Source of the DNA: an uncultured Bacteroidales bacterium
Lineage (GTDB): Bacteria > Bacteroidota > Bacteroidia > Bacteroidales > FEN-979
NCBI GenBank assembly: GCA_903877385.1
Contig: CAIRDP010000020.1
Location: 62,001 to 126,000 of the forward strand
DNA length: 64,000 nucleotides
Reading direction: 5' to 3'
Below, piece after piece: positions 32,801 through 40,509 of this stretch (position 1 is the first letter of the stretch; every line of letters starts with the position of its first letter). The position numbers and the translations under genes are program-made. The notes under the pieces were generated by a model. That model saw only the letters and a program-made list of their open reading frames with translations. It did no database searches and had not been told where the DNA came from.

Positions 32801-35295
32801 CCTGCGCCTCCAACCTGGATTTCAACGTCAAATTGCTCATTGCCGTCCCCTGCAAAATCGGAGAGGTAAATGTCATATTTGAGTTTGAAATCGGGTGCGC
32901 CTGAACCTGAAAGAAGAGGTGTGACCAGGGGAGCTACATAATTTGTGGCATAAGTGAGCCATGAGAATTCAGCTGCCGGCACCGGGTTCCCGGTAGTGGT
33001 GGTGATGGCCCAGTAACCTGTGGGGTTCGACCAGCCCATGGTAGCAAAACTGCTGCTTCCGAAATCATCCCTGAAAGCATAGATAATCGGTCCCGGGGGA
33101 GTCCAATGACAGAATAATGATTTATTGTTGACCGTCATGTTCGTGGGAGCCTGTTTCTGCTGCAGAATAGTCACATTATAAATGTGAGGAGCATAGATTG
33201 AAACCGCAGCTGTATATTGCTGATAACCAGAGCGGCTTACAACCAGATTATATGGGGCTTTAGAAACGGCCGGGAAATTTGCAACACCGTTAGCGTCAGT
33301 AGTGGCTGTGTAAGAAAACCAACCCGTAAATGGAGAGAGGGAGGTTAATGTAACAGTACTACCTGCCAGTGAATTGGCAGCACAGGTAAGGGTAACGTTA
33401 ACAGTTACAGCAACAAGCCTGTTTTTACCGAGAACGTTTGAGAAAATAGCGTTTGACCAGCGTGTGCCACCATAATGGGCTTTCACGGCCCAAATATAAA
33501 GACTGTCGGGTAGTGATGGCCATGAATTATCAACAGCGCTGTTTGTTGTAGGTGCAGCTACAGGAATCCAGTTTGCCGGATTGCCTGAATCTTGTCCAAG
33601 GAGACGATAAACCTGGTAACCTGTAACAGATACAGGATTTTCGGGAGGACCGCCGGCTCCGTTGGCTATGGAACGAATCATGAAGTTTCCGCTTGCGGGT
33701 AACCACACTGCTCCGGATCCTGAAACGAATTTCGACCATGACCTCAGGGCGTTGGTTGTTGTATCAACGGCAAGACGGCATGCGGTAGGAGGCGCGCCGG
33801 CTTGTTTCATAACCAGGTAGTAATTGCCGCTGGTGATGTTTACGCCTGCAATGGTGAAGGAATTCCATCCCCAGGTAGTCGGGGTTATGGTAACAGGGGT
33901 TCCAAGAGCGGTACCTGGGGTGCCGCCTGTGCCTGTTGCATCATAAACCTGCATGGTGAAGGGGATGAGTGAAGCAAGGGTTGTGCCGTTGGCATAATCA
34001 TAAGCCTGGCCAATGTTCACGCTTCCGCCCACTACGCTTACAGGGTAAGCAATAGGAGTGAATTTCACAGCATTCAGGTTGTTTGCGCTGGCCCAAACGG
34101 TGTTGGTATCCTGCTTCCCGTCGTCATAAAGGAGTTCGTATTTGCCTGTGGGCACTCCCCAGTTCAGGTTCACTGCGGTTGATGAGCTGTTAAGTGCAGC
34201 AGTAAATGGCTGGTTGGGGGTATTGATACTTTCCCTTAAACACATGTTCAGTGTGGTGGTTACACCGGAGCTTAAAACCACGTTGGCAATGGTAGTATCG
34301 AGGAAACCGGCTTTCTGAATGAGTACATTATAGGTTCCCCCGGGGAAAATGCTGGAGGAATAAAGACCGCCCTGTACCGAATAAGCAAGGGTTGCATTGC
34401 ATGTGATCTTGGCGCCGATGATGGGGGCGTTGTTTGCACAGTCGGTGATCATACCGGCAAGAGTGGCAGGAATCGGCTGCATGCAGAAGTTATAGGTTAT
34501 GGTTTGGCTCCCTACTATGGTTGCAGTACCAGAATAAGATGAAAAACCTGTTTTAGTGGCTGAAACGGGCTGACTACCGGCCGAAATGCCGTTAATCGTA
34601 TAAACACCGGCAGCGCTAGTGGGAACCGGGCCAACTCCGCCGCAACTTACCGATACTCCGGATAAGTTTGTGTTGTCGTAACAGTTCTTTACAGTTCCTG
34701 TAATGTTACCCAGGGGTGCACCTTTTACATGGGCAAGGTCAAGATAAACGTCATACCCATACTGGGAGGTGAAGAGGAAAGCAATATACAGTGTAGCCTG
34801 GTTGTTTGCACCTGCAGGCAATGCCTGTGTGTGAATTACCCAGCCGGCTGTACTTGCATAGTTGGACCAGTTGGTTCCTGCCGAAGTCCATGTGGTGCCA
34901 TTGGTTGACCATTGAATGGTGATGCCATCACCACCTGTGAACACGGTCTGATTGTACTCGGCAAAGTCAACCGTTATAGCTCCATAGCCTGTGGTAGAAA
35001 TAGCCGTGGTCCTATATAACTGGTTCTTGTAACCGGCAGAAGCGTTATAGGAGTTAAAATCGGTCATCTTGGTTCCTTCAAATGGAAGAGCGCTCGGATA
35101 ACTTCCTGATGAAACCCAGGATAACCAGTTACCGTAACCTAATTGGTTCACAGCCCATCCTGCCGGAGGGGTTGTTCCAATGCTAGCTGTTTCCCAGCCC
35201 TCAGTAAATAAAGTCGTCTGGGCCTTGGTTTGAAACGCAAATGCCAACAGTAAAAGTACCATCAACACCTGCAGAGTCTTTGTAACAGTTTTCAT
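29839..35295 (-). CDS. giant T9SS-secreted multidomain surface protein (1818 aa)
   Basis: A signal peptide (1-25, ending in TKAQ) is followed by modular beta-rich domains. Choice-of-anchor-J/MAM-like modules lie near 26-190, 722-888 and 1265-1425 (each with a FKIRF or KIYFDF strand). Carboxypeptidase-regulatory-like domains lie near 195-275 and 276-355 (GTVKNCYDNTNLSGVSVSC; GMITDCANNAPIIGAKITC) and again near 630-710. A domain around 370-560 begins YELLYDDGKQDTN, and Fn3-like linkers connect the modules. The C-terminus (about 1735-1818; IMIYPNPATDNVNVKS, then GIYFVKL) is a type A sorting domain of the type IX (Por) secretion system. No catalytic motif is visible. It is the closest paralogue of the 36153 gene, with the same module order. 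It is probably an adhesin or matrix protein. Confidence 0.88.
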   Translation of the reverse strand: MKTVTKTLQVLMVLLLLAFAFQTKAQTTLFTEGWETASIGTTPPAGWAVNQLGYGNWLSWVSSGSYPSALPFEGTKMTDFNSYNASAGYKNQLYRTTAISTTGYGAITVDFAEYNQTVFTGGDGITIQWSTNGTTWTSAGTNWSNYASTAGWVIHTQALPAGANNQATLYIAFLFTSQYGYDVYLDLAHVKGAPLGNITGTVKNCYDNTNLSGVSVSCGGVGPVPTSAAGVYTINGISAGSQPVSATKTGFSSYSGTATIVGSQTITYNFCMQPIPATLAGMITDCANNAPIIGAKITCNATLAYSVQGGLYSSSIFPGGTYNVLIQKAGFLDTTIANVVLSSGVTTTLNMCLRESINTPNQPFTAALNSSSTAVNLNWGVPTGKYELLYDDGKQDTNTVWASANNLNAVKFTPIAYPVSVVGGSVNIGQAYDYANGTTLASLIPFTMQVYDATGTGGTPGTALGTPVTITPTTWGWNSFTIAGVNITSGNYYLVMKQAGAPPTACRLAVDTTTNALRSWSKFVSGSGAVWLPASGNFMIRSIANGAGGPPENPVSVTGYQVYRLLGQDSGNPANWIPVAAPTTNSAVDNSWPSLPDSLYIWAVKAHYGGTRWSNAIFSNVLGKNRLVAVTVNVTLTCAANSLAGSTVTLTSLSPFTGWFSYTATTDANGVANFPAVSKAPYNLVVSRSGYQQYTAAVSIYAPHIYNVTILQQKQAPTNMTVNNKSLFCHWTPPGPIIYAFRDDFGSSSFATMGWSNPTGYWAITTTTGNPVPAAEFSWLTYATNYVAPLVTPLLSGSGAPDFKLKYDIYLSDFAGDGNEQFDVEIQVGGAGAWTSLKHYANQGNIDWTSETIDLAAYTNSTFKIRFNAHGVDSFNINNWDIDNVAVVTNVPDPKPCILAYNVYLNGILDGVATDTTYTIPGTHCVYGTTYTACVKAVYGSGESYPSCAPSFVDRWLCTPTNFAGSALESTAYLTWSKPACGGQLINYIFDSGVAWNFVSITAGYNIQMGNYFPLPATTAGLIMAFDICFAQYSTWTAQTCVVTIYNPAHTIIGVSDPFVNTAATYPAFTWVHVTVTNGVAFTGPFYAMIDYYSPSAPIRNGMGLDGTTTTYDPNGLGWAIYNGAWATVVSTFAYPAPETWEQRVTCFVYGKDKAGELVTYGPSPKEDNVVATPAAASKATTENVSIPVGDPPTSPNSPNVVTLLGYNLTRNGSPLPYINNPNTLFYYDNNLNPGTYTYFLTSYWNVTPIQPLHDNSAQVGPVIVTINYGRPLPFYEPWDMGTFDFNSWVHAGNWSINAGLGNPAPCADFSWQPGLTNYNDTLQSVTLSAGPYSCAKIYFDFDYKLLDRNHTGHEYLRAEQLLDGVWKKVDEFSNNGDVAWTSKHYELKQTMGKAFKIRFRAYGANSLDILHWYVDNIAVYAVCNRPTALTYTESHNTVNLSWTVPSCKASGPPAQWIHWDDGVNNTSIGTGGATDFYIAGHWTPSQIAQLSGGSVTKIAFYPSSGGTAVYRARIWQGASANMIVDQAVPTITLDAWNTVDLSTPSLIDVSQDLWIGMDVNASAGYPAGCDAGPAVDGSGDMIYYNGAWVTLISLNPALDYNWNIQGYVETVKGAGQPVILASNPLPMQNGKFSSSGHTTTSGINAIHNTGTYAPEGLSILKGYNVYRTDSTGLMATSHKISYVTGTTYTDVIPLVGWGTYKYNVTAVMNDSISNTFLCESPNSDTINVQFPHVGIMEIGNGQIMIYPNPATDNVNVKSDYTITSIEVLNYTGQTVYRNTTVNQKLTQFNVSNLQSGIYFVKLTTEVGTVSTKITVTR

Positions 35296-35575
35296 AAATG
35301 TTTAAGGTTTAAGTTATTACTAAAAAATATAGATAATATGGGGATCAATTTTACAATTGATATATATAGGGATTTGCTTCATAAATAGTTAGTATCATTC
35401 AGGATTTTCGTCCTAAATGACTGATTTTGATTGGGTTAGCACTGTAATTTGTAAAAAAGAAACACTGCTTTTTTACTTACACAGCAAATATAAAACATTT
35501 TATTTACAGGAAAGCAAATTTCTTTCAATTATTTATCAATTTTTTATGCTGGCAGGTCCTGAGTATAAATTTGAT
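35296..35575. other. AT-rich spacer between divergent genes
   Basis: The 311 bp between the 1818-aa gene and the small lipoprotein are strongly AT-rich. The only structures I see are ATCAATT-ttac-AATTGAT (35344-35361), a 7-bp stem, and the lipoprotein promoter at its right end. No exact TAnnTTTG box faces the large gene. Confidence 0.5.
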
Positions 35576-35583
35576 TACTTTTG
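35576..35583 (+). promoter_or_regulatory. -7 box of the 35607 lipoprotein gene
   Basis: TACTTTTG fits TAnnTTTG, 23 bp before the ATG at 35607. Confidence 0.5.
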
Positions 35584-35606
35584 CAAAAGTAAAACAATTC
35601 AGTCCT

Positions 35607-36110
35607 ATGAAAACTATTTCAAAATACTTTATTTTTCTTTTATGCCTATGCTTGTTTTATTCCTGCACAAAAGTCCCCCAGGTTTCCCATTTAAAGGTGG
35701 TTGGGTCATGGAAACTTGGCAAATTGGTTTCGGTAGCTGAAATCACCGACACCGTTGAACTCAAAACGATTGCAGCCCAGCGTTCATCATCGGATCTCTC
35801 GGGCCGCGATCTTAAAACCGTCATGGTGGATGCCGACAAGGGAAATTTTTCAAAATTCGCCAGTTTATTTCCTGATATTAAGAATGTTATGGAGTTCAAA
35901 GCCGATAATACCGCCAGCCTTACCATAAATGGAAAGCCGATCAGCGGAACCTGGAAAATGAATAAGAACAGTATTGTCTTCACCGAAAGCGGTAAAACAA
36001 AAACAATGAAAATCAGTATTGCCAAAGTCGATAATAATACCCTGCTCATCGACGAGAAAACCCGCATAGGCTCCATACGGCTCTTATATAATAAGGACCT
36101 CAAAAAATAA
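35607..36110 (+). CDS. lipocalin-like lipoprotein
   Basis: From the ATG at 35607 the protein is 167 aa, with a lipoprotein signal and lipobox LFYSC (about C20). The mature part begins with the lipocalin-like GSWKLGKLVSV. It then has alternating beta strands, including VMEFKADNTASLTINGKPIS and GTWKMNKNSIVFTESGK, and ends in IRLLYNKDLKK. This pattern fits small Bacteroidota lipocalin-like/DUF4923-type lipoproteins; ligand and role are unknown. It is the only plus-strand gene within the 24-kb T9SS cluster. Its promoter and terminator are both visible. An upstream in-frame ATG at 35571 overlaps the promoter and is unlikely. Confidence 0.8.
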   Translation: MKTISKYFIFLLCLCLFYSCTKVPQVSHLKVVGSWKLGKLVSVAEITDTVELKTIAAQRSSSDLSGRDLKTVMVDADKGNFSKFASLFPDIKNVMEFKADNTASLTINGKPISGTWKMNKNSIVFTESGKTKTMKISIAKVDNNTLLIDEKTRIGSIRLLYNKDLKK

Positions 36111-36132
36111 GGAGGGATTTGCCCTGCTTTGG

Positions 36133-36155
36133 ACCCGCTTATGGCGGGTTTTTTA
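36133..36155 (+). terminator. terminator of the lipocalin-like gene
   Basis: ACCCGC pairs with GCGGGT across a short loop, followed by TTTTTTATT. It also lies at the 3' end of the convergent T9SS gene. Confidence 0.75.
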
Positions 36156-39100
36156 TTGGATCACGCCCAGCTTTACCGTATAACAGCTTTTGCCCGAGAA
36201 TACCTTAAGTACGTAAAGTCCTGTTGAGAGTACAGGAAGTTGTACCCTGCATCCCAACTCCTGCTTAAGCTCCATATCCATCATGACTTTTCCCGGGATA
36301 TCGGTTAAGGTTATCCTGTCAAGCGGGCTGGCCCCTTTTAGCTGAATCCAGTCATGGGCCGGGTTGGGACAAACGCTGATCAGCCCGTTTCCTTTATTAT
36401 TTATAACCGAAGTCACCACATCTATCGTGATGGTATCGCTCGGCAGGGCCTGGGTGCATACGGGGTTCACGATCTGAACGTAATATTTGTACAGCCCTTC
36501 GGGCAGGTTCGCGTCAATATAGGTAGTGTCGTATACAGGGGTTGTATTGATCTTTGAGAAACTGTTCCCCCCGTAATCCTCCCTGTAGATATCGTACCAG
36601 GAGGTATCCTGTGAAAGGGGGATTTTCTTGCCTCCCAGGCTGCAGTCGTCTATAGCCCAGTAATACCATAAGCCCTGGGAGTTGCCGTCGACCGCATGCC
36701 AGGCAATATCAACGGCGTCGCCAAGGAACGACGACATGTCCACGGTATAAGGCTGCTGCCAGTGGTTGTACCCTCCCTGGCCCGGGAAGGGCGGCAGGGC
36801 CGACATATCGAGTACGGTCACCCAGCTCTGCCCCTGGTCTGTGGAGACCTGTACATAATAATGGTCCCCATGGGCCGAGCCCTGGTAGGCAAAACTCCAG
36901 AACTCCAGGTTGCCGTTCACGTAGATGTTATTTGCTATGATCCATTCATCCTGGTGGTAATAGTCCCAGTACAGTCCGGCCGAATAGTTTCCCTGGTGAA
37001 CGCCCATGGGCGAAGTAAGCCCGGTATGGCTCCAGCTCGCCGAAGCATTGGTGATGATCCTGTTCCATCCCGGGGGTGGGAAATCCGTTTCCTCGAACCC
37101 TTCATCCAGGGGGGTCCCCCCCCCGTTGCAATGGGGCGGGCTCCATATAAGATGGTTATCCATCGCATAGGCTTCCCCGCTCAGGTTCTGGGCCGGCAGG
37201 CAGACAGGGTAAACCGAAATGTTATCCACATACCAGCATAAAATATTTGCAGAATTCGACCCGCTGGCACGGAACCTGAATTTGAAGCCTTTTTGTTTTA
37301 CTGCACTGATGTCGATATGGTTATGCGTCCAGTCAAATCCCGCCGTATTTAAAAATTCGGCTTTCTGGTGCCAGCCCCGGTTATAATACACATCCAATAT
37401 GAGCGCTTCGGTTCCCATGGCATTGATGTTGTCGAGCTTAAGGTCAAAATCCAGCCAGATGGCTGCGCAGGAATACATGCTGGCATCCAGGGCGGGGCTT
37501 TCCAGTATCTTATTGTAACCCGATTGCTGGGGAGCTCCTGCAAAGACCGCCGAAGGAGCGGGATTTCCCTTGTTCTGGCTGATGCCCCAGTTGCCCTGTC
37601 CCGAAGGGAAGCTCCAGTTGTTATAGGCAAAACTGCCCTGGTCCCATGGTTCGTAAAACGGAAGGGCATAGCCGTAATGGATCTGCACGTTCACGGGTCC
37701 CGCGGCTACGGAACTCCCCTGCTCACCCGGGTGGCCGTAGGCAGTGAGGTCGTAAACCGCCCTTACCCTGTAGTTATAGCTGCCGGGGTCAAGGGCCGTA
37801 TCGTAGGCAAAAAGCACATTCGCCCCGCTGATGAATACAAGGAGTGAATCATCCCTGAACACATTATAACCCAGTATACCGGGAGGAGTATGATAGGCCG
37901 AATCGGCATAGTAAACGGGTTTTTCCCATTGGAGGCGGGCGCTGTCGCCCATCGCCGTTCCAGTGAGGTTGAGGGGGGGCCATAAAAAACCGGAGGTGAA
38001 TTGCCGGCAGATGCCTGGCGAATACCCGCTGGTATAGATAGCGACCACGCAGGCGGTATAGGTGGAATCATACTTGACCGCGGTTCCGGGGATGGTGAAG
38101 CTGTTCGAACTCACCTGGGCCAGCAAAATGTTGTTGAGGTAAAAGTTATACCCGTATATGCAGGGTGCCAGCAAATGGGCCGATTCGGAGGCATAAACAA
38201 GTACATTGTCTATATACCAGCTGTTGACCTTGTAGGAATCGGCCCCCACCGACCTGAACCGTATTTTGAACGTTTTATTGGCATAAGCCGAAATATCGAG
38301 TTCATCGGTGGTCCAGGCAATATCGGCCCCCGAATTACTCCAGGTTTTCAGGGTTTGCCAGTTCGTTCCGTCGTAAATTTCAACTTTAAGGTGTTCGCTA
38401 CCCGTGGGTGAGAAGTTGTCGAGGGCAAGATCATATTTCAGGCTGAGCAGAGGGCTGTTTTGTCCGGTGATGAGGGGACTTACAAGGCTCTGGCTGTAAT
38501 TGTAAACCCTGGGCGACCAGGAAAAACGGGCGGAAGTGTCGGGGTTCCCATAGCTCGACATGACCCAGTTGCTGCCCCCCTCTATAGTCCAGCCCGGGGG
38601 CGGAAAACTCCCTCCCCAGTTTTCCTGCAGCAGGGTTTGATTGTAGTAAGGGACGTCCCATCTGGATTCCAGGCTCAGGCTGTCGATCACCAGGTTGGTG
38701 GGGGGCGACCTCCTCTGCATGAGGGTAATATTGTCGGTCACAGGCCCCATCACATACAGGCTGCCGCTGTAGTTCTGGTAACCGAACTTGACCGCCGTAA
38801 CGGAATAGGAACCTTTCCAAACTTTGGGGAAAACTACCATTCCCGAACTGTCGGCAAAAGCCGAATACAAGGTATCGGTATAAACCAGGTTCCTCATCTG
38901 CACCAGGGTTCCCGCGGGCGTGGAAGCCGAACAGCTCAGTGTAAGGTCGATGGCAACCCGGGCCGTCCAGCATTTGCCGATCACGTTCGAAAGTACGGTC
39001 GCCGACAGCCTGTTGCCGGGATACCTGGCCGCAACCGCCCAGAGGTAAGGTCCGCAGGGAAGATTGTTCCAGGCCGAATCAACTTTATTGTTCACGCTTA

Positions 39101-40118
39101 CCGGCGTGAGGCTGGTCCAGGCCTGGGGATTTAACTCCTCCCCCTGGTGCAGCCTCCAGAGCTGGTAGTTTGTAAGGCTTTCGGGCGATTTCTTGCTGTC
39201 GGGCGGGCCACCCGGGCCCTTGACGACGGCCCTGATCATAAAGTTGCCGTTGGCAGGCAGCCAGTTACCGCTCCCCGTAACGAACTTCGCGTAACTCCGG
39301 TAATGCGATATGGTCATATCCACCGCCAGTCCAGCGGCATTGGGCGCATTGCCTCCCTGGACCATCACGATGTAGAAATCTCCGCTTGTAATGTTGACTG
39401 CGGATGGCAAAGTGAAATCAACCCATCCGAAGGCGCTTGGTGTAACATCCGCTGGCCCTGCCAGTATGGAGCCCGGACTTCCTCCCGCCCCTCCCGCATC
39501 CATGATCAGCACCTGGAAAGTTACCAAAGGATTGCTGCCCTGGGGGTAATCCGTAGGTTTCCCAATATCGATGGAACCTCCCAGTATGCTGTCGGGGTAC
39601 GAAAGCGGGGTAAACCTCAGGGCATTCATATTGCCGCCCTGGGACCAGATGGTAAAGGAATCCTCGTTGCCGTCGTCATACAGCAGCTCATAATCCCCCA
39701 CTGGTTTCACCCAGCTCAGGAACACCCTCTGAACCGTCGTATCCAGGCTTGCAACAAGCGAGGAACAGGGATTCGTGGTCTGGGAAAGATGGAGGTCGAC
39801 ATTCGTGATCACTCCCGGCTGAAAGCTCACTGCCGCAGATGTATCAGGATCAAACCCTGGTTTGCTGCAGCTTACCGTGTATGTACCGGCGGGGTCGACC
39901 AGTAAAAAGTATTCCCCCAGGATTACCGAATACGTCGAGCTTCCGTTGATCGTGATTTTTGCCCCTACGATAGGATTACCGGTGGCCGCATCGCTCACCC
40001 TGCCTTTGGCTGTGGCGGCTGTTGCCGGTATGGGAGCTGAAATAAGATATTGGCTTGTCAGTAAGAATTCTGCAAGCAGGAGAAAATAAAATGCATATCG
40101 TACTCTCACACAAGCCAT
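36153..40118 (-). CDS. giant T9SS-secreted multidomain surface protein (about 1321 aa)
   Basis: The start is taken as ATG 40118 (MACVRVRYAFYFLLLAEFLL), because a promoter box lies at 40130, inside the longer open frame to 40160. After the signal peptide come a carboxypeptidase-regulatory-like domain (GRVSDAATGNPIVGAKITI), the YELLYDDGNEDSFTIW domain, a second regulatory-like domain, and two or three choice-of-anchor-J modules (FKIRFRSVGADSYKVNSWYI; FKFRFRASGSNSANILCWYV). Another lies near the end (DEGFEETDFPPPGWNRI). The C-terminus (SVCPNPAHDWIQLKG, then GLYVLKVF) is a T9SS type A sorting domain. Module order parallels the 1818-aa neighbour, but base composition is visibly more GC-rich. It is likely a surface adhesin; no enzymatic motif is seen. 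Confidence 0.87.
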   Translation of the reverse strand: MACVRVRYAFYFLLLAEFLLTSQYLISAPIPATAATAKGRVSDAATGNPIVGAKITINGSSTYSVILGEYFLLVDPAGTYTVSCSKPGFDPDTSAAVSFQPGVITNVDLHLSQTTNPCSSLVASLDTTVQRVFLSWVKPVGDYELLYDDGNEDSFTIWSQGGNMNALRFTPLSYPDSILGGSIDIGKPTDYPQGSNPLVTFQVLIMDAGGAGGSPGSILAGPADVTPSAFGWVDFTLPSAVNITSGDFYIVMVQGGNAPNAAGLAVDMTISHYRSYAKFVTGSGNWLPANGNFMIRAVVKGPGGPPDSKKSPESLTNYQLWRLHQGEELNPQAWTSLTPVSVNNKVDSAWNNLPCGPYLWAVAARYPGNRLSATVLSNVIGKCWTARVAIDLTLSCSASTPAGTLVQMRNLVYTDTLYSAFADSSGMVVFPKVWKGSYSVTAVKFGYQNYSGSLYVMGPVTDNITLMQRRSPPTNLVIDSLSLESRWDVPYYNQTLLQENWGGSFPPPGWTIEGGSNWVMSSYGNPDTSARFSWSPRVYNYSQSLVSPLITGQNSPLLSLKYDLALDNFSPTGSEHLKVEIYDGTNWQTLKTWSNSGADIAWTTDELDISAYANKTFKIRFRSVGADSYKVNSWYIDNVLVYASESAHLLAPCIYGYNFYLNNILLAQVSSNSFTIPGTAVKYDSTYTACVVAIYTSGYSPGICRQFTSGFLWPPLNLTGTAMGDSARLQWEKPVYYADSAYHTPPGILGYNVFRDDSLLVFISGANVLFAYDTALDPGSYNYRVRAVYDLTAYGHPGEQGSSVAAGPVNVQIHYGYALPFYEPWDQGSFAYNNWSFPSGQGNWGISQNKGNPAPSAVFAGAPQQSGYNKILESPALDASMYSCAAIWLDFDLKLDNINAMGTEALILDVYYNRGWHQKAEFLNTAGFDWTHNHIDISAVKQKGFKFRFRASGSNSANILCWYVDNISVYPVCLPAQNLSGEAYAMDNHLIWSPPHCNGGGTPLDEGFEETDFPPPGWNRIITNASASWSHTGLTSPMGVHQGNYSAGLYWDYYHQDEWIIANNIYVNGNLEFWSFAYQGSAHGDHYYVQVSTDQGQSWVTVLDMSALPPFPGQGGYNHWQQPYTVDMSSFLGDAVDIAWHAVDGNSQGLWYYWAIDDCSLGGKKIPLSQDTSWYDIYREDYGGNSFSKINTTPVYDTTYIDANLPEGLYKYYVQIVNPVCTQALPSDTITIDVVTSVINNKGNGLISVCPNPAHDWIQLKGASPLDRITLTDIPGKVMMDMELKQELGCRVQLPVLSTGLYVLKVFSGKSCYTVKLGVIQ

Positions 40119-40129
40119 AGGACGTAGGG

Positions 40130-40160
40130 CAAAGTTACGAATAAAACGAGCTTTTGGCAA
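40130..40160 (-). promoter_or_regulatory. promoter of the about-1321-aa T9SS gene
   Basis: On the minus strand TTG (40160-40158) and TAACTTTG (40137-40130) are 20 bp apart. The ATG at 40118 is 12 bp from the box, predicting a leader of only about 7 nt. Confidence 0.55.
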
Positions 40161-40186
40161 TTTTGTTTTTATTTGCCCAGGATAAA

Positions 40187-40215
40187 GGCCCGGTCGCTGC
40201 GGCTGCGGCCGGGCC
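40187..40215. repeat. GC-rich hairpin in the 40-kb spacer
   Basis: GGCCCGG (40187-40193) pairs with CCGGGCC (40209-40215), and inner CGC/GCG pairs extend the stem. It lies upstream of the T9SS promoter and beside the inverted 94-bp element. Confidence 0.6.
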
Positions 40216-40271
40216 AGGTGGCACTGTCACTGCATCGTGGATATGGTCTGCGCTAAAACAGCTTTGCCCAG

Positions 40272-40433
40272 GCTTAGCGGCCATGTCACTGCATAAGCGG
40301 CCTTGGCCTGCGCGGCCCTAATGCTAGTGTAGCGGGGACCGGCGAGATCCTATAGCGCAGGGCGCAGCCGCGATGCAGTGATACGGCCGCATGGACTGGG
40401 CATAACCGCGATGCAGTGAAGGGCCGCTAAGCC
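40272..40433. repeat. intergenic element, copy B, with 12-bp terminal inverted repeats
   Basis: GGCTTAGCGGCC at 40272-40283 and GGCCGCTAAGCC at 40422-40433 are perfect inverted repeats bounding 162 bp. Inside, 40279-40372 is the reverse complement of the 94-bp core at 12285-12378 (86 of 94 matching by eye). From 40373 on there are about two 38-bp units containing cgatgcagtga, comparable to the 37-bp units of copy A. No open frame of substance or transposase is present. Confidence 0.85.
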
Positions 40434-40436
40434 TGC

Positions 40437-40482
40437 GCAAAAACAAAGAAGGCGTCCTTTCGGACGCCTTCTTTGTTTTTGC
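40437..40482. terminator. terminator with perfect 21-bp arms
   Basis: Arms 40437-40457 and 40462-40482 are perfect reverse complements around TTTC; the core is GGCGTCC/GGACGCC, flanked by AAACAAAG/CTTTGTTT. It ends the 1300-aa T9SS gene and separates it from copy B of the intergenic element. Confidence 0.85.
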
Positions 40483-40509
40483 AGCAACCGCTGCAGATGC
40501 GAAGCCGTA

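Noticed and set aside
38460-39905. Long plus-strand frames (224 and 252 codons) opposite the GC-rich T9SS gene
   Set aside because: They are antisense shadows of a protein with clear domains and signal peptide, and encode no recognisable fold.
40272-40433. Full insertion sequence
   Set aside because: Inverted ends are present but there is no transposase frame and no clear target duplication; reported only as a repeat.
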